From Endozoicomonas sp. GU-1 (GTDB lineage: Bacteria > Pseudomonadota > Gammaproteobacteria > Pseudomonadales > Endozoicomonadaceae): a stretch of 64,000 bases of DNA. Under the pieces are notes generated by a model. That model worked only from the letters and a program-made list of their open reading frames with translations, was not told where the DNA came from and ran no database searches. The stretch is taken from assembly GCF_027366395.1 (NCBI RefSeq), contig NZ_CP114771.1, positions 3,410,001-3,474,000 of the forward strand, written 5' to 3'. Shown piece by piece: positions 7,882 through 16,053 of this stretch (its first letter is position 1; each line of letters opens with the position of its first letter). A program made the translations under genes and the position numbers.

Positions 7882-8214
7882 ATGGACGCAGTCACCCGCG
7901 ATCTCAACCGGCACCTCAATGCCATTGACGGCAGGGAAGCCCGTGAAGAGACCATCGAGTCCGAACTGGAACGGATTGAAACCCACATTCAGGCACAGAT
8001 CGAAGATCACAAGCCCATCATCATTGCCGGTTTTGGCGTTCTGACCCCGGGCAACTTCCTGATCTTTCTTACCCTGGAAGAATTCCACCCCATGCAGGGC
8101 TACCGCTGGCTAGCCGTGAAACAGCTGGTGCATGACTGCAACAACGAACACTCCCGGCTCTCCGGCTGGGATGTCATTAACTACGCCAGCAAAAGAGGTT
8201 ATTGCCGTGGCTAA
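7882..8214 (+). CDS. Hypothetical early phage protein
   Basis: 110 residues from the ATG at 7882, preceded by AAGGAA; the 23-codon upstream extension in the AT-rich leader is rejected. The N-terminal third is charged and helical (EARE, ETIESELERIE). The rest contains a hydrophobic stretch (IIIAGFGVLTPGNFLIFLTL). No family is recognised. It is first in the Erf/exonuclease/SSB operon. Confidence 0.55.
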   Translation: MDAVTRDLNRHLNAIDGREAREETIESELERIETHIQAQIEDHKPIIIAGFGVLTPGNFLIFLTLEEFHPMQGYRWLAVKQLVHDCNNEHSRLSGWDVINYASKRGYCRG

Positions 8215-8317
8215 TCAAACCCAATTGGAAAAGAGTTTCCGGATGGAAATTGCCGACCAGGTGCTGGCCGTCAGAAACCGTATTCACCGGGACGAGGCCC
8301 TTCGCCATGCCAGCTAA
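8207..8317 (+). CDS. Small coupled phage ORF (36 residues)
   Basis: A GTG at 8207 follows AGAGGT and opens a 36-residue frame (VANQTQLEKSFRMEIADQVL) that overlaps the previous stop and runs into the Erf start. The overlaps on both sides suggest translational coupling. No function is recognised. Confidence 0.35.
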   Translation: MANQTQLEKSFRMEIADQVLAVRNRIHRDEALRHAS

Positions 8318-9083
8318 AAAGAAGACCGAACTGATGGAATCTGCTGACGTGTTGCCTGTGGATAAGCCTGCACCTGCCCTGTCTGAAGTGGGCCAGATCA
8401 TGCAGTCGGCCATTGCCCAGAATGCCAGCATCGACACGCTGGAACGGGTAATGAGACTGTACGAACAGAGCCAGACCATTGTTGCACGACAGCAATTCAA
8501 TGAAGCCTTTGCCCGGTTTCAGCAGGAAATGCCGGTAGTAAAGAAAAGCAAGAATGCTGCGTTCAATACTAAAAGTGGTGGTCGTATGGAGTACTCCTAC
8601 GCCTCCATTGATGATGTGGTCGCTGCAATTCAGCCAGTTCTTCACCGCTACGGCCTGAGCTACTGGTTTGAGCAACAGCAGAATGGGCCAAACATCACCA
8701 TCACCTGCAACCTGGGACATGTATCCGGCCACTCCATCTGTAACACCGCCACTGGCCCTATGGATAACACCGGCAACAAAAGCGCATTGCAACAGATTGG
8801 TTCTACCGTGACCTATCTGAAGCGACAGACCCTGGTGGGCATTCTCGGTGTAGCCTGCACCGATGATGACACCGATGGTTATGTCCCCGATATGCAAGAG
8901 ACAGCCCAGCCGCAAGCGCATTATTCCAATGAAGACTTCCAGCGTCTGTTACCAGAATGGCGGGCATCCATTGAGTCCGGCCAACAGAGTGCAGATCGCA
9001 TCATCCGAAAAATCAATTCCAAAGCTCCAGCCACCCCACAACAAGTACAACAACTGAAAGCCATCCAACCCAGAGGCCACTAA
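8307..9083 (+). CDS. Erf-family single-strand annealing recombinase
   Basis: 258 residues from the ATG at 8307, which overlaps the preceding stop. The ERF core is clear: FNEAFARFQQEMPVVKKSK, then MEYSYASIDDVVAAIQPVL and YLKRQTLVGILGVACTDDDT. These proteins form rings that anneal complementary single strands during phage recombination. It pairs with the exonuclease immediately downstream, as Bet pairs with Exo in lambda, and with the SSB that follows. Confidence 0.9.
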   Translation: MPAKKKTELMESADVLPVDKPAPALSEVGQIMQSAIAQNASIDTLERVMRLYEQSQTIVARQQFNEAFARFQQEMPVVKKSKNAAFNTKSGGRMEYSYASIDDVVAAIQPVLHRYGLSYWFEQQQNGPNITITCNLGHVSGHSICNTATGPMDNTGNKSALQQIGSTVTYLKRQTLVGILGVACTDDDTDGYVPDMQETAQPQAHYSNEDFQRLLPEWRASIESGQQSADRIIRKINSKAPATPQQVQQLKAIQPRGH

Positions 9084-10643
9084 ATGGACATTCTCGATAT
9101 CCAACAGGGGACGCCTGAATGGCTCGCCCTGCGCCAGAACTATTTCACCGCCAGCGAGGCACCGGCCATGATGGGCGACAGTCCCTACCTCCGCCGGGAC
9201 CAGCTACTCCATCAGAAGAAAACAGGCAGCGCCCCAGAGGTAAATGCATTTCAGCAGAAGAAATTCGATGCTGGGCATCGGGCCGAAGCAGAAGCCCGAC
9301 CGTTGGCAGAGAAAATAGTCGGAGCGGATCTGTTCCCAGCCACCGGCGTCACCATCATTGACGGTTTACCTCTGCTGGCCAGCTTCGACGGACTGACCAT
9401 GATGGAAGACCTGGTCTTTGAGCACAAGCTCTGGAATGAAAAGCTGGTTGCCCAGATCGAAGGAGAAGGTATTGAACCTGCCTATTACTGGCAGTTGGAA
9501 CAACAGCTATTGGTCAGTGGTGCCGAACGGGTTCTGTTTGTTTGCTCCGATGGTAGCTCCGCCAGTCTGCGCCATGTTTACTACGAATCCCAAGACCATC
9601 GTCGTGAAGCTCTGATCGCTGGATGGAAGCAGTTTCAGGAAGATCTGCACAAATTTGAATCAGCAGTAGCCACTCCGGTTCTGGAAGGCGAGCTTATTCA
9701 AGATACTACCGCCCTTGTTATCCAACTTAACGGTCAGGTTCATCACTCCAATCTGCCCCAACTTGAAGAGCAGATCCATCACCGCATTGATTCAGCGAAA
9801 TCCGAACTGGTCAGCGATCAGGATTTTGCCGATGCCGAATCGGCAGTGAAGTTTTTCAAAAAGACGGAAAAGAAACTGAAGGACGGCAAAGAAACCGCAC
9901 TTGCCCAGGTACCGGAAATCGCCGAACTGTTTACCCGCATAGACCACCTCACCGACGCCATGGCCAGCAAACGCAAGTCGCTGGACAAGCTGGTCAAACA
10001 TCAGAAGCAGCATATAAAAGACAGCATGGTTCTGAAAGCCGTCACCACCCTTGAAAAAGAACGTCAGGTGATCAATTCGGAACTCACTCCCGGCTGGATC
10101 GCCGCCGTGGTTACGCCTGCTGATTTTCAGGAAGTCATCAAGGGAAAAAAGAGTGTTGCCAGTATGCAGTCTTCGGTAAATGACCGGCTGGCACAGGCTC
10201 GGATCGAACATAAGCAGCAGGCACAGGACGTAAAAAACAATCTGGCGATATACCGGAAAATGGCAGCTGATAAGGACCACCTGTTTCCGGATCTGGATGT
10301 GCTTCTTCATAAAGAGCAAACCGACCTGATGGCCATTATTGAAATACGCCTCAATCAGGAAGCCCGGCAGAAAGTAGCTGACAAACAGCCCGAACCGGTA
10401 ACAGAAATCGAAAAAGGCGAAGATCAACCCGACTTGCTCTACTCCGATGGCGAAGTCACCGAAGAGATTCTGACCGACGATATCCACGCCATGGAAAAGT
10501 GGCTCGGCAAAGGCTCACTGGACTGCTACCGCTTTGACCGCCACGGCAACGAATACAGCATCGAACTGATCATCCGCCGTGCCGCACTGATCACCCCGGC
10601 TCAACAACTCTCTCTAAAACCAGAAGAAAAGGAGATCGCCTGA
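9084..10643 (+). CDS. YqaJ-type phage exonuclease with C-terminal coiled-coil extension
   Basis: 519 residues, directly after the Erf stop. Residues 1-190 are a YqaJ/lambda-Exo-like nuclease: GTPEWLALRQNYFTASEAPA, GHRAEAEARPLAE, LASFDGL and FEHKLW with the metal-binding acids, then YYWQLEQQLLVSGAERVLFV. It would resect DNA 5' to 3' for Erf. Residues 230-400 are largely coiled coil (FFKKTEKKLKDGKETALAQV) resembling DUF1351-type phage proteins, so this looks like a fusion. Catalytic residues appear intact. Confidence 0.85.
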   Translation: MDILDIQQGTPEWLALRQNYFTASEAPAMMGDSPYLRRDQLLHQKKTGSAPEVNAFQQKKFDAGHRAEAEARPLAEKIVGADLFPATGVTIIDGLPLLASFDGLTMMEDLVFEHKLWNEKLVAQIEGEGIEPAYYWQLEQQLLVSGAERVLFVCSDGSSASLRHVYYESQDHRREALIAGWKQFQEDLHKFESAVATPVLEGELIQDTTALVIQLNGQVHHSNLPQLEEQIHHRIDSAKSELVSDQDFADAESAVKFFKKTEKKLKDGKETALAQVPEIAELFTRIDHLTDAMASKRKSLDKLVKHQKQHIKDSMVLKAVTTLEKERQVINSELTPGWIAAVVTPADFQEVIKGKKSVASMQSSVNDRLAQARIEHKQQAQDVKNNLAIYRKMAADKDHLFPDLDVLLHKEQTDLMAIIEIRLNQEARQKVADKQPEPVTEIEKGEDQPDLLYSDGEVTEEILTDDIHAMEKWLGKGSLDCYRFDRHGNEYSIELIIRRAALITPAQQLSLKPEEKEIA

Positions 10644-11133
10644 TGGCCGCATCCATGAACCGCGTCACCCTGATTGGCAGGCTGGGCAAAGACCCGGACT
10701 GCAAAGCCACCGCCAATGGCAATGCCGTAACCCTTCTTTCCATCGCCACGGAAGAGAGCTGGAAAAAAGATGGCCAGAAACAGACCCGTACCGAATGGCA
10801 TCGGGTAGTACTGTACGGCAAACCTGCTGAACTGGCCGCTCAGTATCTGGCCAAAGGCCACAGAGTCCTGATCGAAGGACAGCTCCAGACCCGAAAATGG
10901 CAGGACCAGAATGGTCAGGATCGCTACCAGACTGAAGTCGTGTACAGCGGGTATAACGGCAAGCTGCTGTTTCTGGAAAAGAACCCCCATGTCAGCAGGC
11001 TCAGCCCCAAAATTATCAGCCACAGCCAGGCACACATCAGAATCAATACACCAACGCCCGGGATGGCGGCCACACTCCCCAGCCCATGCAGACACAACAG
11101 TATGACTCCTACGACGACTCCATCCCATTTTAA
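10643..11133 (+). pseudogene. ssb: Single-stranded DNA-binding protein, frameshifted before its acidic tail
   Basis: The first 110 residues form an intact OB fold (MNRVTLIGRLGKDPDCKATA, KQTRTEWHRVVLYGKPAELA). The frame then leaves the normal path near 10975-10990 at GGAAAAGAACCCCC. In another frame the expected Gln/Pro-rich linker and the hallmark tip DDSIPF are intact, ending at 11133. One indel separates the DNA-binding domain from the tail that recruits partner proteins. Without it the protein is about 163 residues. The ATG overlaps the exonuclease stop. Confidence 0.85.
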
Positions 11134-11147
11134 AGGAGCTTGTTTTA

Positions 11148-11480
11148 ATGAAAGCCGGAATGAGCCTCACGCCCGATGACCAGGCCCTGGCCATAGAGAT
11201 AAAACAGAAGCAGACCGCTGGTCTCAGCTCGGAAAAGGAGGAAAAGGAACTGGCAAGAAAAATCATGCTGGCGGACCGGATCGGTGACGAAATGGAAGGC
11301 CAGCTATTGGATGCAGAAACCGTACTGATTGAAATGACCACGCTGATTGTCGCCATTACTGTCGGTATCCACAGCCCCCGGGCGCGGGATCAGGCCATGC
11401 TGGTAACCGGACTGATCCTGCAACGCATCCGGGATATTGATCAGCAAACGACAATACAAAAAACCACCCATATTCACTGA
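11148..11480 (+). CDS. Hypothetical phage protein
   Basis: 110 residues following a GGAG site, not recognised. It is helical and charged in the first half (KEEKELARKIMLADRIGDEM), with a hydrophobic segment at about 60-75 (VLIEMTTLIVAITVGI). It lies between ssb and the antirepressor in the same operon. Confidence 0.5.
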   Translation: MKAGMSLTPDDQALAIEIKQKQTAGLSSEKEEKELARKIMLADRIGDEMEGQLLDAETVLIEMTTLIVAITVGIHSPRARDQAMLVTGLILQRIRDIDQQTTIQKTTHIH

Positions 11481-11554
11481 AAGCAATAACCCACACCCTG
11501 TGGAAAACCTGAACACCAAAGTTATCAACAGGCCAGCACCAAAGGACACTGACT

Positions 11555-12370
11555 ATGGACAGCACAGTACCTGCCAATAAAAGCGCCAACCTTATCACCA
11601 GCCTGGATCAGGCCGAACTTAAAATCCGTCGTGCCGGCATTATTCGCCTCACTCCTGAGGGATATGAACAAGTGGAAGGCGAGGAGCTGCTGCAAAAAGT
11701 GTGCGGCTTTAACCTGGAGTCGAAAACCGTAGCTCAGGCGATTAAGCGACAGATTACAAAGCATGAGTTTACCGAGGGCCAAGACTTTACAACATTGATG
11801 TTGCAAAGTTCCGGAGGTCGACCCAGAAGGGTTTATCACTTTTCTGTGAATGCGGCGAACCATGTCCTGCTTTCTGCCATGACCCAGGAAGGCAAACAGG
11901 CAAGACAGGAAGCGATTGACGATAAACGTGAAAAGCAGCTTGCCCGTCACGACACTATGCCTGCGTTGCACAAGCCCGGGATTTATCAACCAGAGTTATC
12001 CACACCCCAGGCTTTGCTGGAAATCAATATGGCCACCTCCCTGAAAGCCATTGCCTTTGCCGAGGCGCTGGGCTTTACCGGTAATCAGAAGCTGCTCTCC
12101 GCTGACCGGTTACTGAAAAGCCAGATCGGCTTTTCGCCACTGGAAGCCATGGGGCAGAAACAACTGGTGGTGGAAGTACTGGAGAAGCACAGGATTATCA
12201 AGTGGACTGGTCAGGGCAAGAGAGGCAAATACCTGCTCACCGATAAGGGCTGGCAGTACGGTCTGATGTACGACCCTTCCGAGATCTGCTTCCACAACCG
12301 GAACAGTAAACGACTGACCACCAGCAATGCCCAGCCGGTTCTGGGGTACGACATCCTGAAATTCTTTTAA
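11555..12370 (+). CDS. Phage antirepressor (AntA/AntB-like N-terminus)
   Basis: 271 residues. The N-terminal half (about 45-115) resembles AntA/AntB or Rha-type modules (ITKHEFTEGQDFTTLM, RRVYHFSVNAANHVLLSAMT). The C-terminal half (ALLEINMATSLKAIAFAEAL, then LLSADRLLKSQIGFSPLEAM) resembles the DNA-binding domain of phage antirepressors. Antirepressors bind and inactivate CI-type repressors. This could be the induction route for the non-cleavable-looking repressor at 6823. Confidence 0.65.
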   Translation: MDSTVPANKSANLITSLDQAELKIRRAGIIRLTPEGYEQVEGEELLQKVCGFNLESKTVAQAIKRQITKHEFTEGQDFTTLMLQSSGGRPRRVYHFSVNAANHVLLSAMTQEGKQARQEAIDDKREKQLARHDTMPALHKPGIYQPELSTPQALLEINMATSLKAIAFAEALGFTGNQKLLSADRLLKSQIGFSPLEAMGQKQLVVEVLEKHRIIKWTGQGKRGKYLLTDKGWQYGLMYDPSEICFHNRNSKRLTTSNAQPVLGYDILKFF

Positions 12371-12383
12371 CCGGGTCGGCGAT

Positions 12384-12590
12384 ATGGATGCGCTTATTTC
12401 CCAGCCCGACCTGATGGAGTGGTCAGGCATTAAGCAAAAAACGGCACTGATCAAATGGATGATTCAAAACCGGATACCGTTTTACTACGGACGTAATGGC
12501 GAAGTAGTCACCACCTACGCGGCCATTAACCAGCCATTGATTGGCACCGAACCACAACAACCCAAAAAACAACCACTCAAATTCCTGTAG
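12384..12590 (+). CDS. DUF4224 family protein, possible excisionase-like accessory
   Basis: 68 residues. The pattern LMEWSGIKQKTALIKWMIQN, followed by RIPFYYGRNGEVVTTYAAI, is typical of DUF4224, a small winged-helix-like family usually encoded just before tyrosine integrases. It probably acts as a directionality or regulatory factor. It is 11 bases upstream of the integrase start. Confidence 0.75.
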   Translation: MDALISQPDLMEWSGIKQKTALIKWMIQNRIPFYYGRNGEVVTTYAAINQPLIGTEPQQPKKQPLKFL

Positions 12591-12601
12591 GAGATGTATT
12601 G

Positions 12602-13654
12602 ATGGGAAGACCACGCAAAAAAGAGAATGCCCATTTGCCGGATGGCGTCTATCGAAGCAAAGGACGCTTCATCTATAAGCCTTACCACGGGCGAGTTGGT
12701 AAAAAGAATGTATTCGGAGCCGAGATTGTATTGGGACCAGAAACCATGGCCATGTCCAAACTCTATATGGCTATTGAGAACCTGGAGAAAAGTTCTGACC
12801 AGACCCTGGGCTGGCTTCTGGATGAATACCTGGAGTCAAAAAAGTTCAAAAGCCAGAGCAAAGACTGGCAGTACAATAAAAGGCTCTATACCCCCAAAGT
12901 AAAAAAATTCCCCGTCGAGGGATATGGTACTTTCGGTAATGTGCCCCTGACGCTGATCACCCCGCCATCACTTAACCGGTTCTATGAAAAGTATTCAGAT
13001 AAACCCGGGGCCGTGGCCATTGTCCGCAAATTAATCTCCAGTGCCTGGAGTTGGGGCAGAAGCCACCTCGAAGGTGTGCCTCCGAACCCATCTCTGGATT
13101 GCGAAGCCCTGCCAAGACCGAACCGTCAGGATGTGTACGTCAGCGATGAAGACTACGCCTGCGTTTACTATCTGGCCAATCCGTTCTGGAAAGCGATGAT
13201 GGAGTTTGCCTATATCTGTCGTGCAAGACGTTCCGAGCTGATCAATATGCAGCGGGATCAATTACTGGAAAAAGGTGTACAACTGAAACGGGGTAAAGGA
13301 TCGCTGGATGAAATCACCCTCTGGACACCGAGACTGAGAAAAGCACTCAAACTTCTTGAGGACTACAGCAATGGCGAGAAGTTCGACTACGTGTTTGGTG
13401 CACCTGAGGTAACCGGTAAAAAAGGCATTCCGATGAGACCGGGACAAAAAATGCACAAAAACACATTGGACAGCCAGTGGCAGAAACTGATCAACCGCGC
13501 CGTAGATGAAGGACTGATTAACGAGAAGTGGCACTTTCACGATCTGAAAGCCAAAGGTGTATCTGACCACGAAGGATTAGTATCCGGCCACAAAACACTG
13601 GAAGCGAAGAAAATCTATATCCGAAAAACTCAGGAAGTACAGGGTACGAGGTGA
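12602..13654 (+). CDS. int: Prophage tyrosine integrase
   Basis: 350 residues from the ATG at 12602 with AGGAG upstream; an adjacent TTG is rejected. An arm/core-binding region (about 60-150) precedes the catalytic domain, with the first Arg in YICRARRSELINM, the box HFHDLKAKGVSDHEG, and SGHKTLEAKKIYIRKT with the second His and the nucleophilic Tyr. The usual Arg of HxxR is Lys here, which I recall in relatives that also sit beside DUF4224. The gene points at the tRNA-Leu 100 bases away, the presumed attachment site. Confidence 0.88.
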   Translation: MGRPRKKENAHLPDGVYRSKGRFIYKPYHGRVGKKNVFGAEIVLGPETMAMSKLYMAIENLEKSSDQTLGWLLDEYLESKKFKSQSKDWQYNKRLYTPKVKKFPVEGYGTFGNVPLTLITPPSLNRFYEKYSDKPGAVAIVRKLISSAWSWGRSHLEGVPPNPSLDCEALPRPNRQDVYVSDEDYACVYYLANPFWKAMMEFAYICRARRSELINMQRDQLLEKGVQLKRGKGSLDEITLWTPRLRKALKLLEDYSNGEKFDYVFGAPEVTGKKGIPMRPGQKMHKNTLDSQWQKLINRAVDEGLINEKWHFHDLKAKGVSDHEGLVSGHKTLEAKKIYIRKTQEVQGTR

Positions 13655-13698
13655 TCGAAAGGAAGAGCCAAAAAGGAAGAGCAATGAGAGAAGATATT

Positions 13699-13723
13699 AC
13701 CGGGCAGTTGTCCGGTTTTTTTT
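13699..13723 (+). terminator. Rho-independent terminator after the integrase
   Basis: The arms ACCGG (13699-13703) and CCGGT (13712-13716) are followed by an eight-base T run. It lies 45 bases after the integrase stop. Confidence 0.7.
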
Positions 13724-13754
13724 GCCGCTAATTACACGACATATCTTTGAGAAT

Positions 13755-13841
13755 TGGTGCCCAGGAGAAGACTCGAACTTCCACGACCATACAGTCACTA
13801 GCACCTGAAGCTAGCGCGTCTACCAATTCCGCCACCTGGGC
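13755..13841 (-). tRNA. tRNA-Leu (CAG)
   Basis: 87 bases on the minus strand, from the G at 13841 to an encoded CCA at 13757-13755. The acceptor stem GCCCAGG/CCTGGGC pairs, the D arm contains AATTGGTAGACGC, the anticodon loop reads TTCAGGT (anticodon CAG) between CTAGC and GCTAG, there is a long variable arm, and the T arm contains GTTCGAGTC. Its 3' end faces the integrase, as expected for a tRNA attachment site. Confidence 0.93.
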
Positions 13842-13874
13842 ATATACGACAAACTACTGATTTTTAACGATGAT

Positions 13875-13940
13875 TGGTGCCCAGGAGAAGACTCGAACTT
13901 CCACGCCCTTTCGGACACTAGCACCTGAAGCTAGTGTGTC
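13875..13940 (-). pseudogene. Truncated tRNA-Leu copy (3' part only)
   Basis: From the CCA at 13877-13875 through the T arm, variable arm and anticodon arm this matches the intact tRNA-Leu. The 5' acceptor strand and D arm are missing and replaced by unrelated sequence after about 13940. The variable arm differs (CCCTTTCGG versus CCATACAG), so it derives from a second tRNA-Leu, not a simple duplication of the neighbour. It could be an old attachment-site scar or a tandem tRNA broken by an insertion. Confidence 0.8.
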
Positions 13941-14059
13941 ATCCTTATATTTCAACCACTTAGCTCAAATCGTTTTAGGAAAAAGTGCGCAAGTGTGTAT
14001 CATTTTTTGATATTTTGGCTATTTTTTTAGGACAAAATTTAATGGAAAATACTTTCTGA

Positions 14060-15237
14060 CACTGTACACGACAATTTTCATGAGGCTCTCTCCCACCTGG
14101 TCTCAAAGAGCAGTGCTACAGCCCCAAATAGCTCTTCCAGCCACGTATCAACATGATTCAAAATCCGGGCAAGATAATCCAGCCCTGCTCGGAAGATAGA
14201 TTGTGCTTTTCGCCCATGGCTTTTTACCTTGATGGGCGTTGTTTCATTTATCCACTCACCTGTCTTATATGCCCAGCAAAAGGCTAATGCCAGAGTGCAT
14301 AGCAATTTCGATATTTTATCTCGATCCTTCAGATGCGTGTCCTCAAGGTTAAAGCCCCGTCCTTTCATAGCCTGGAACATGGTTTCTATCTGCCATCTCT
14401 GGAGATAGTCACTAATGGCACGCCAGGGTTCGGCGTTACAGATCACCACCATCGGATCGCTCCCTTTTTTGGAGGCGGCAAGGTATACCATTTGCCCCCA
14501 GACTTTTCGTGGCTGCCGGATTGCCATAGTTTCGCCTGTTGACAGTGAAAATATTCTGGTTACTGGCAGTAACCTGTTTTGATGCTTATTGGGAACAAGC
14601 GTATTGTTGGGAACTCTGATGCAGAAGGGCCAGTTACCATGAACCAGATATTTCAGCCATTGTTTTCCTTTAAACTCTCTATCCATTAACAGGCGCTGTA
14701 TGGCTTGCTCAGGGAAAATTTTTCGGAACCTCTTCAGCAGCTCAACGCGTTCAGTCGTATTCGAGCAACCTTTTTTGGGCAGGAGTGTCCATAAAATCGG
14801 GATAGACATTCCCTTGTAGTTTATTGCCAGAAACAGGATGTTGATTTTGAATATTCCAAACATCCAGTTAGTCCGATCCATGCTGAGCTGCCACCTGCCT
14901 TCCGGGGCGAACAGACTGGCAATTAATGTGGCCATGATGCTTTCATCAAAAACCACCTCGAGAAAAAAACGCTGAATCCTTCGGTAACAGGAAAGGGTCT
15001 GCGACCTTCCGGGGAAGGTGGTTGCAAGACTTGTGAAGTTTACGGTCTGTTTTTCCAGCAGCCCAAGTACGAGGAAAGCAAGGACGTTCAGGCGACACTT
15101 GTTCCATTTCAAATAGGTTCTAAACTGCGTGATGAGTAAGTCGGCGGGTTCCATTGTCGTGGGTCTTTTGAGCTAAAAAACTCAAGATAGTGAATCCTGC
15201 TGGCTTACTCCTAATTTAATTTTTGTCGTGTACAGTG
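14060..15237. mobile_element. IS4-family insertion sequence with 9-bp target duplication
   Basis: The 1178-bp element is bounded by inverted ends starting CACTGTACACGACAA on both sides. Flanking direct repeats ACTTTCTGA lie at 14051-14059 and 15238-15246. One transposase gene fills the element. Intact ends and a perfect 9-bp duplication indicate a fairly recent insertion. Confidence 0.92.
14078..15154 (-). CDS. IS4-family DDE transposase
   Basis: 358 residues. Catalytic blocks are visible: first Asp in LSMDRTNWMFG, second Asp in RLLMDREFKG, and the Glu in the IS4 signature YLQRWQIETMFQAMKGRGF. The full frame is uninterrupted and bounded by the terminal repeats, so the element is potentially active. 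Confidence 0.93.
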   Translation of the reverse strand: MEPADLLITQFRTYLKWNKCRLNVLAFLVLGLLEKQTVNFTSLATTFPGRSQTLSCYRRIQRFFLEVVFDESIMATLIASLFAPEGRWQLSMDRTNWMFGIFKINILFLAINYKGMSIPILWTLLPKKGCSNTTERVELLKRFRKIFPEQAIQRLLMDREFKGKQWLKYLVHGNWPFCIRVPNNTLVPNKHQNRLLPVTRIFSLSTGETMAIRQPRKVWGQMVYLAASKKGSDPMVVICNAEPWRAISDYLQRWQIETMFQAMKGRGFNLEDTHLKDRDKISKLLCTLALAFCWAYKTGEWINETTPIKVKSHGRKAQSIFRAGLDYLARILNHVDTWLEELFGAVALLFETRWERAS

Positions 15238-15245
15238 ACTTTCTG

Positions 15246-15665
15246 ATTCCCCCTCCAACCTGCTATAAAACAGCCATATAACCGACAGTTTCCTCTCCAC
15301 CAAAAGTGATCTCCTGCATCATCTCACCGGAAGGCACCAGTAATCAGCATGCGCATCGTATGGTCCAGATTCCTTATATGTCTATAAATTCAGAGTGTGC
15401 CTCCAGCTGTTCAAGCACTGCCAAACTCCATTCAATCAAGACAACCTACCCCTTTCTTTCAGCCTCCTGACCACTTCATCATGGGGAATGGTCGCCATTT
15501 CACCGGCCTAAACCTATGCGATAGTCGCTTCGGTTTTCTCCAGCTGCCAGTCATGGGCATCAAGCATCTCCCCGTCCGCCTGATCGGCCAGGACACATCC
15601 CTGTCCTCTTGCCGGGCCAGCTGGCTTAACTGCTCCAACTGTTTTCACGGCTAATAAATTCATCG
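15246..15665 (-). pseudogene. Probable degraded toxin-antitoxin remnants
   Basis: No intact gene is present. On the minus strand, short coding-like islands are broken by stops and shifts. MATIPHDEVVRRLKERG (start near 15498) looks like an antitoxin N-terminus, and VLIEWSLAVLEQLEAHSEFI (about 15385-15445) resembles a ParE-type toxin N-terminus. Weaker toxin-like fragments follow toward 15250. The assignment rests on short motifs only. Confidence 0.3.
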
Positions 15666-15687
15666 ACGCCCCCGACAATAAAATGTA

Positions 15688-15713
15688 TAGTTTTCACCCA
15701 AAGGGTGAACTAT
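15688..15713. promoter_or_regulatory. Palindromic operator upstream of higBA
   Basis: TTCACCC and GGGTGAA surround AAA at the centre of an imperfect palindrome (outer arms TATAG and CTATA). It lies about 40 bases before the toxin start, suitable for HigA autorepression. Confidence 0.5.
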
Positions 15714-15750
15714 ATTCATCTTCTGGTGTCTATACTTAAGGTGTCTCAGT

Positions 15751-16053
15751 TTGAAAGTCAAGTTCCGAAATAACAAGCTTGAAAAGTGTTTTTGCGAGTA
15801 TAAACAGGCTGTTAGGGAGTTTGGAGACCAGGTTGCAAGGAAGTATATACAGCGTATAAAGCTCATTCAGGCAGCAAGTAATCTTGATGACTTGATGGAA
15901 CTTCCCGGGCTTCGATGTCATCCATTAAAAGGAGACAGAAAAGGCCAATATGCAGTTAAACTGACAGGATTTTACCGGTTGATATTCACACTCGAGGGTG
16001 AGTTCCTGAATATCTCAATGATAGAAGAAGTGAGCAAGCACTATGATGACTGA
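15751..16053 (+). CDS. higB: HigB-type toxin
   Basis: 100 residues from a TTG start preceded by AAGGTG. Features of the HigB/RelE fold include ELPGLRCHPLKGDRKGQYAV and YRLIFTLEG. HigB toxins cleave mRNA on the ribosome. It overlaps the antitoxin start (ATGATGACTGA), the toxin-first order typical of higBA. Confidence 0.82.
   Translation: MKVKFRNNKLEKCFCEYKQAVREFGDQVARKYIQRIKLIQAASNLDDLMELPGLRCHPLKGDRKGQYAVKLTGFYRLIFTLEGEFLNISMIEEVSKHYDD

Noticed and set aside
11499-12004. DnaA-box-like words (TTATCAACA, TTATCCACA) suggesting an origin
   Set aside because: Only a few scattered matches, one inside a coding sequence; no AT-rich unwinding region or iterons.
13141-13654. Integrase inactive because HxxR reads HDLK
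   Set aside because: From memory, relatives with a DUF4224 neighbour often have the same Lys, so it is not good evidence of inactivity.
1-13723. A complete prophage
   Set aside because: Only the integrase side and parts of the lysis/packaging block are present; head and tail genes and the other attachment site lie outside the window.
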